This document shows, one piece after another, positions 57,751-64,000 of a stretch of DNA of 64,000 nt. Position 1 is the first letter of the stretch, and each line of letters begins with the position of its first letter. Made by a program: the position numbers and the translations under genes. This DNA is from Capitella teleta (Eukaryota; Annelida; Polychaeta; Capitellidae), in NCBI GenBank assembly GCA_000328365.1, contig KB311659.1:277610-341609 (forward strand). Direction: 5' to 3'. The notes below the pieces were generated by a model. That model was given only the letters and a program-made list of their open reading frames with translations. It searched no databases and was not told where the DNA came from.

Positions 57751-60700
57751 ATGTTCCTCCTTCGCCAGCTACGGAATCTGCGTCTCATTTTGGTGTGTGG
57801 TGGCACAGTAGCAGGTGTCAAACATCACACCTTTGGGTATGACTTGCTTTGAGGGCGCATTGGCCGAAGTTTTAATATATGCAACCATAGGAGTACTAGA
57901 ATGCTCGTTCAATGTTAGAGCGCCCATTCACAGTAGCTTGGAATTTAAGGGAACTAGTAATGGGCTATTTATAGCATAAAGGTCCAGGTTGTCGAGTTTT
58001 CATTGTGAGGTCCCCTTAAATCTGGTTTCAATTCTGACCAATCACGTGACCCCTATAAGAATTCTAGTTACTTCTTTATATATTTTTATGCATGCAGCGG
58101 ATATCAGTTTCTCGTGAAGTCTCCAGAAGCTCTTGCAAATTCATGCAAACCGCATGTCGTGATGCATACCAATGACTTGTTATGGTTTTACGCTATGACA
58201 GTATCACATTCTATCCACACACTGACGACCAAGGTTCCCTCGGATGACCCACTGTGCGGTCTCTAATTGCGTCCCAGAAGGACAGAGATCACTCAAGGAC
58301 ATTTGCAGCACGTACTGTTACGCTGCCACGTGTAGCTAAACTGAGTTAGTGTTCCATAAAACAAAGTTGATTGCAGGAATATCTAATAATACATGCTGAT
58401 AACAAAGTATACAGATTCATGCCTTTGATCGGCGTGTAATCATGGTCTCCTTGATCCAATAAGAAGATGGCTCTCAATTTAAAAGGCGCTCTGCCTAAGA
58501 TGGATGGGCTTCTCGTTCGTATTCGGACCCATTAAGCATTCTCGATAAACTGCCGTTCATTGTGAGGGCATTAATCATTACCGTCGTTTAGACTACCAAT
58601 GAGATTCGTCAGCCAGTTTCTGTGGTTACTACGGCTTAGGATATCCCCAAATTAATCGGTTGCCTTAGAGATGTCGAGTATTGTTGTGCGTTTTGTGAGT
58701 TGGCGTCCAATTAATACCGGACATTGTTGGCACGTATGACACAATGCAAATATCAAATTTGATTATTATTGATATTGATAATGGAACTTATGATATCTTA
58801 TTTAGCAAACCAGTATTACGTAATTGGCGACATCTCGAGATGTACTATTTATAATGTTAGTTCCTATATTATTATATTTATGCAGTTATACGTCTCATCC
58901 TTACATCATTTAGTCTCTGAAACTTCACCTGGAGGTTGCTGAAGGCCAAGGAGCAGATCGTGTTTTGATAAATCGATTACGGGATGAATAGACGTGCCGA
59001 GGGCGATTGATTTTGAGAGACAATTATCAGCAGATTTCAAAGGATGTTACCTAGATATAAATCTATAATTCGTGTGTCTTTGTTCAAGGGCTGATATTCG
59101 CACAACAAAGCCAAAATCAAACATGGCCTTGCATATAGCCTCCAATGACGTTAAGTTATCTTTAAAAGACTGCAAGTGGTGTCTCAGTTAATTGGCAAAA
59201 TGAATGACCGGACGAAGAATGGCGAAATACATACATGCATGAGATCGATGAATGATGAAGACAGGTTGAGCTGTAATTGCAGAAATATAGCAAATTCCAG
59301 ATACAGAAATAGAACTTGTAGACACATTGAAGCTTAATTACAAAGCTTTGTTTTATCTCTTGACGTAATTCCCTCAGTAATCTAAGTCGCCCTCCTGCCA
59401 ACGCAAGTTCGGCAATGCGCATATACCGACATGGACACCAAGGTATTACATATCAAAAAGGCTTAATTGGATCCGTCATATCAGAGAGATTAGTTGACAG
59501 TGGGAATTAATTAAATTTATCTCATTAAACTGTAAATATCAGCAGAGATAGCTGCCGCATCGCGATCAAATACCATCTGATGAGGACAAAATGATCTCAT
59601 TCTGTGACGCAGATCTTATAAAATATGATGAGCACGTGATGCAAGGCTATGAATAATAGTACTTAGACTGCAATAATTGTCAAATTGCTGGGTAATAGTT
59701 ATGACTGATAATTCGTTAAAGACAATTAACTCAGGTTTAGTAAACCGTAGAGTCGGATGTAGCACCCTGGATGTTGGATGGGTGAGGGTGTCACCTAATA
59801 TCAATCCAGGTGTATTTCCAATACTGGAAATCATTGAAATAGACAATAACTGATCCACAGATAATCCACGATCTGACTAAATCCTGAATCGCGCAAACTT
59901 TGGTATGCGTGCTTTAGTTGGTCTCGTTAGTCCAATATTGTTCCCCAGGATCACAGTCATCATAAGTATTAAACAATTTCAACCATTTCATTTATATCGC
60001 GCGTTTTGTACTTTTGATAAATTATGCAAATTCCCTCAACAAGACCGAAGAAAAATAACAAAAATTCAATAACATAGAACGATAATAAATGAAGTGTGCC
60101 GTTATAAGTTTGTATTAAACGCATTTATATGACATTGAATGGAGGATGTAACGATATCTTGCACGGTTCAATACATTATTATGATTATATTTATTTTGAA
60201 TACTAATAATATGAAGACAACGTCAATGTCAATTTTCTCTATATGGCACTTTGAAATTGAATGTGCAACTTGATACATCAAATTAATTTCGTCTGCTAAA
60301 TTGCAAATCAGCGTGACTGTATCCGATGTGCCATTTCATGTATCTGTTTCACTTCTCTCGTCTCCGCATTTCACATCAGCCATCGTTGGCACTCAGACTT
60401 CTCGAGTTACTTATTTGATACAATTTTGATTGAAATGGTCTGTGTACGCATGGGGACATTTTGCATAGAAAGTGTTGTCCTTAACATACCTGTATGACCG
60501 CTAGAGGCTGCCGGAAAATGTCTAGGCATATATGCAGGTGGATGCGAACACGACCTGCCATGGGTACAGTGAGTTTGCGCACGCGCAGTGACAACAGGAG
60601 TTTACTCTAAAACTGCCATCATTGTATTTCGTAGAACGCAACGCAAATTTGATACATATTGGCATTATAAAGCATATGATTAAGTTGGACTTGTTCCGGG

Positions 60701-61354
60701 GCAGCCTCAGGAGTTGCAACCCAATATACAGACTGCATGCCCGGAACCAACATCCAGCTGTCGAAAAAGGAAACCATTCGATTTTATTCTGCAGACGACA
60801 ATGTAACTGCAAAACCACAAGCACGAAGGAGTATACTAAGTCTCGGATTCCATTCACGTCAGCTCCAAGACACTCCATCCATCTGATGGAATATTGAACC
60901 ATGGTAACCATAGCAACAGGCTGTCTCACAGCACTGACCAATCGCAGTGATTAATGAATCCTCGATCTTTTATCTAGAATCCTCAATCGCGTTAAAGAAA
61001 GAGAACCGATCCCTCTTCGTGGAAGATCCTTTAAGAACCACAATAATCTCCCTGTCTTACCTCAAAAATAGATTAGCCGTATAATGTGGAGCATACACAT
61101 GATTTCATGTCATACACCACACTTAAAAAGGTAGTATAATTACTGGACAAATACCTATCTTATAAATAGATTGCTTAATGGAACACCAGACAAAACATGC
61201 TTAGCGCCACGTGGCAGACCAGACAAGACATCAGACCGAAATGGACCAATCTAACCTCTCTTTGCACCAATGGGATTCGATTACAGCCAGAGAAGCAGTA
61301 GGTCACACCTGTAAAAGGACTTGGTCCTGAGGGCTGGCCGGTACAGACGGAGTG
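57751..61354. other. Gene-free stretch
   Basis: No supported gene. The two opposing frames at 60522-60941 have no recognisable domain and no splice context. Confidence 0.45.
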
Positions 61355-61395
61355 AGTGAAAAAAAACAAAAAAACAAAAAACAAAAAAAAAACAG
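61355..61395 (+). repeat. A-rich tract, possible retroposon tail
   Basis: A runs broken by single C after a roughly 180-bp non-repetitive segment. A weak tRNA-like stretch follows at 61430-61490 on the minus strand. Confidence 0.5.
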
Positions 61396-61569
61396 ACAAA
61401 CAGTTGTTGATTGGTGATTCATTGGAAATCGAAATCGGACCCGTGACTGAACATGATGATAGTTTGTCTAACCGCTGAAATCGCTCTCAAAAATCAAGTT
61501 CTCGTGATTCCGTGACAATGTGTGGATATTGGCTACAGCTGGCATATAAAGTGCATCAACTACTTTGAG

Positions 61570-61596
61570 CACTTCATGCACTTCATGCACTTCATG
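61570..61596. repeat. 9-bp minisatellite, three units
   Basis: Three perfect copies of CACTTCATG. Confidence 0.9.
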
Positions 61597-61659
61597 CATC
61601 GACAGAAACCTCTTTCACTGGATCGTTGTGCGGATTTGGCGTGACAGAGGGTGTGGCAC

Positions 61660-61764
61660 AAGGGTGGATCATCTGGCACTCACACGCCTGTAATCTGTGT
61701 AAATGGATCAAGAGAGCAAATTGAATTGCGTTGGAGTCGCATTCCTTCTGTTGAACACATTGGA
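61660..61764 (-). repeat. Dispersed 105-bp repeat, copy 2
   Basis: Inverted partner of 56771-56875. It lies inside a 93-codon minus-strand frame (61592-61873) that superficially looks cysteine-rich; the repeat explains that frame better than a gene does. Confidence 0.8.
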
Positions 61765-61885
61765 TTTCACAGTCGTCAGGTCCAACATGCTGAATAACCA
61801 ATATTGACTGAGGGTTCGTTATGTACCAATGGTGATAAATCGGGCGCTTGATGACCACCACCATGGTTTGCATTCACAAAACCTT

Positions 61886-62520
61886 GTGAAGGTCATCACC
61901 CCCTATGGAGAACTCTGATGACAACCTCGGCCTACAATAGTATACTCATTATTATAGATGTGCATATATTATTAATACAGGGTGGATTAATCATTAATGA
62001 ATGTTTATTTTTAATCATAATAGTTTTGTTGTAAATGAATGATTTAGGCCTCAGTACAGATGGCCCCTCGGCAAATTGTTTAGCGCGTGCATATAATCTG
62101 GCACTGCGGCAATCCTTTTATAAGTAGAACATTTATCATTTTAAAGTTTAGTTTTTGGGAGAGAGCCGAACTCCGGAAGCCAAGCTCGGTGAGGCTTGGC
62201 AACAGACCTCTGCATGTGCAAGGCATCAGGCGAGATATTGTGTTAAGAAGTAAGTGTATTATGTGTTATTGTTATTTCAATTTAAGTTTAATTTGGTGTG
62301 TAAATTCCTTTGTTTTCTGATTAGCTTTCCTTTGCAGTTTTTTCCTTTTAAATTTGTAGTAAAATTTGATTCCACCCTGTACAATTGAGTAAAACCTTTA
62401 AAGTATAAATTTATATCACTTGGGTATTGTTACATAAGTTTACACTGTAAACCGAGGATATCCAAAACCCGCATTCGAGATAATTAGTATTGAAAAGTAA
62501 AAAGGTAAAACGTTAAACTT
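61886..62520 (+). repeat. Long dispersed repeat, copy R
   Basis: Plus-strand partner of 27668-28313, starting GTGAAGGTCATCACCCCCTA and matching with many small gaps to about 62520. Contains TTATAAG about 25 bases before a GGGAGAGAGCCGAACTCCGG block, a promoter-like order. No coding remnant. Possible solo long terminal repeat or non-autonomous transposon, old. Confidence 0.8.
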
Positions 62521-64000
62521 TTCAACCTGACTTATAATGTGAGGCTATAATTAATGAATTCATAATTTAACCTTACATGATTATGCTGATGGGTCGTTAG
62601 GTTTTAGTTATATAAAATAGAAACAAGCCCGTCGACATTGACAGAGTTTCTGAGTATGTTGTGATTTTCCGTGGGTATTAGTTAATATGCACTCGTCATA
62701 AGAATGTAGCATACATTATAGCAAAAGCAAAAAAGAAAAAAAAAATCAAATAATATGACACCTGGAGTGATCTGGAACTTAAATATTTACACTTTTTGAA
62801 ATCGACCTCCTCCTCAGGAAATTACTCAATTTACCCTGCTCTGACAAGTAGCATGATGAGAAAAAGAGCCGTTTCCATCCAATAAGCATCAAACATGCTT
62901 AATAATAAGTGATATGGAGAGCAGCACTACTTTTTCATATGGTCCCCCACTCTCCACGTTCATACAACTCTCAACCATATTATGAAAAAAAAAGTGGAAG
63001 GAAGGAATTAAGGAACTAATATATGTATGCACAGAAGTCCTAATTATCACGACTTTTCTGACAAATGAGATGTCAAATCACATATACTGAAGGGCCAAAA
63101 GGTTGCTCATGCATATGATCCATAATGATATGATATTGCAGCATAGATTGCAGATATAATTAGTACATCATTATGCACCTGTTGCTACAAATGTTAGGGA
63201 GGACAGCGAATGTTCAATCTCAATCCTTTGGATGCCATCAATTATTTCCATCACTGCGTAAGTCAAGAAGCGTAAATCATTTAAGTTTATCGTAATCATG
63301 AGTGGGGTTTCTTATACCTTTATTTGATACATAATTAGCAAAAACTACGAGATACGTTATTAATTTAATTAAGCATTAGAAGATAGACTGTATAATATAG
63401 TGTCTGATGGCGATCACGGTGGAATGATACAATATTTCTGCTAATGTCAGGTTGCATTTCAGGGTGTCCATACACTGAGGCCAGTGAAAAAAAAATTACA
63501 TGTATGCTATTTGATATACATCGTTATAACAATTATATGAACGACGATAAACTAGATATTTCCCTAGTTACGACCATTAGAGGGTTTGGTTAGTAATTAG
63601 TCTATTACTTAACACAAACACATTAAAGGGATAACCAGTCAGGTATCTGAACAAGATATGGGATAATGATATAGATGAATCACATTCCACTACAAGTAGT
63701 ATGACCTTATACCATAGGTCATCCTGATGAGTGGGATTGTTGAGTCACTTCTCAACAGGAAATTCCGCTTTACCTCACAGCCATGCTTCACATGAAATAT
63801 TGCGAGATATCAAATTAAGTCTTACTACGTCAGGTGTCGTGACGATATGAAGTTATCATACCGTTCTCCTCCTATAATTCGTAATGGTGAACTTTGACCT
63901 CGTTGAACATCCTCAAAACCTTCGTGGATCGGGGGATGATACGTGATAGTTAAAAATTAACTCGTATAGACTCACCAACATAATGTATATAAGGCAAATA
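62521..64000. other. Gene-free stretch to the window end
   Basis: AT-rich, with short A runs near 62730 and 62985; no gene or repeat recognised. Confidence 0.5.

Noticed and set aside
60522-60941. A 139-codon minus-strand frame with an opposing 91-codon frame
   Set aside because: No recognisable domain; two open frames on both strands suggest chance.
61592-61873. A 93-codon minus-strand frame with spaced cysteines, resembling a PAN/apple-type pattern
   Set aside because: Half of it is the 105-bp repeat also found at 56771, whose differences do not spare codon positions 1 and 2. No signal peptide or splice context.
1-64000. CRISPR arrays, operons, ribosome binding sites, rRNA or intact tRNA genes
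   Set aside because: None seen; the window is eukaryotic, and tandem repeats here have no regular spacer structure.

Overview
The window is an AT-rich, gene-poor piece of a non-vertebrate animal genome. This is shown by spliced exons with GT-AG borders, AATAAA signals, TATA promoters, SINE, LINE and Tc1 debris, a short TTAGGG tract, and metazoan receptor families. The gene content (GPR180/TMEM145-type ectodomains and expanded single-exon rhodopsin-class receptors) would fit a marine deuterostome such as a cephalochordate, hemichordate or echinoderm, but a lophotrochozoan cannot be excluded. One assembly gap of 410 N lies at 34456-34865.

Layout. 1-3.5 kb: a TTAA-bounded repeat, a candidate small spliced gene (62 codons in three exons) and arrays of GGTTA and AACGTT motifs. 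6.6-8.7 kb: a CG-rich promoter followed by a single-exon gene for a secreted protein made of two GPR180/TMEM145-type N-terminal domains with no 7TM part. 8.7-30 kb: no convincing gene, but several repeat pairs, including one arm of a roughly 170-bp element (17.4 kb) and one arm of a roughly 640-bp element (27.7-28.3 kb). 30-42 kb: a cluster of three closely related single-exon receptors (two on the minus strand, one on the plus strand) with SINE copies, LINE fragments and a Tc1 remnant. 47.4-48.8 kb: a fourth, unrelated peptide-receptor-like gene on the minus strand. 49-64 kb: no convincing gene; it holds a fold-back element, an interstitial telomeric tract and the second copies of two repeat pairs.

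The three clustered receptors share a putative signal peptide, a compact TATA promoter and a 218-bp stretch over the third intracellular loop and TM6 that is identical or nearly so, while other parts differ. That is the pattern expected from gene conversion in a young tandem family. They lack several class A hallmarks (TM3-ECL2 disulfide cysteines, TM6 proline). The fourth receptor keeps those hallmarks and is probably a neuropeptide receptor. There is no operon-like cooperation to infer: the genes look like independent extracellular-signal receptors or ectodomains.

The most unusual items are the double-domain, 7TM-less TMEM145-like gene, the coding-like frame that continues in phase past the stop codon of receptor copy 2, and the hairpin-bearing element present in inverted orientation at 17.4 and 39.4 kb. 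All comparisons were made by eye, and no database search was run.
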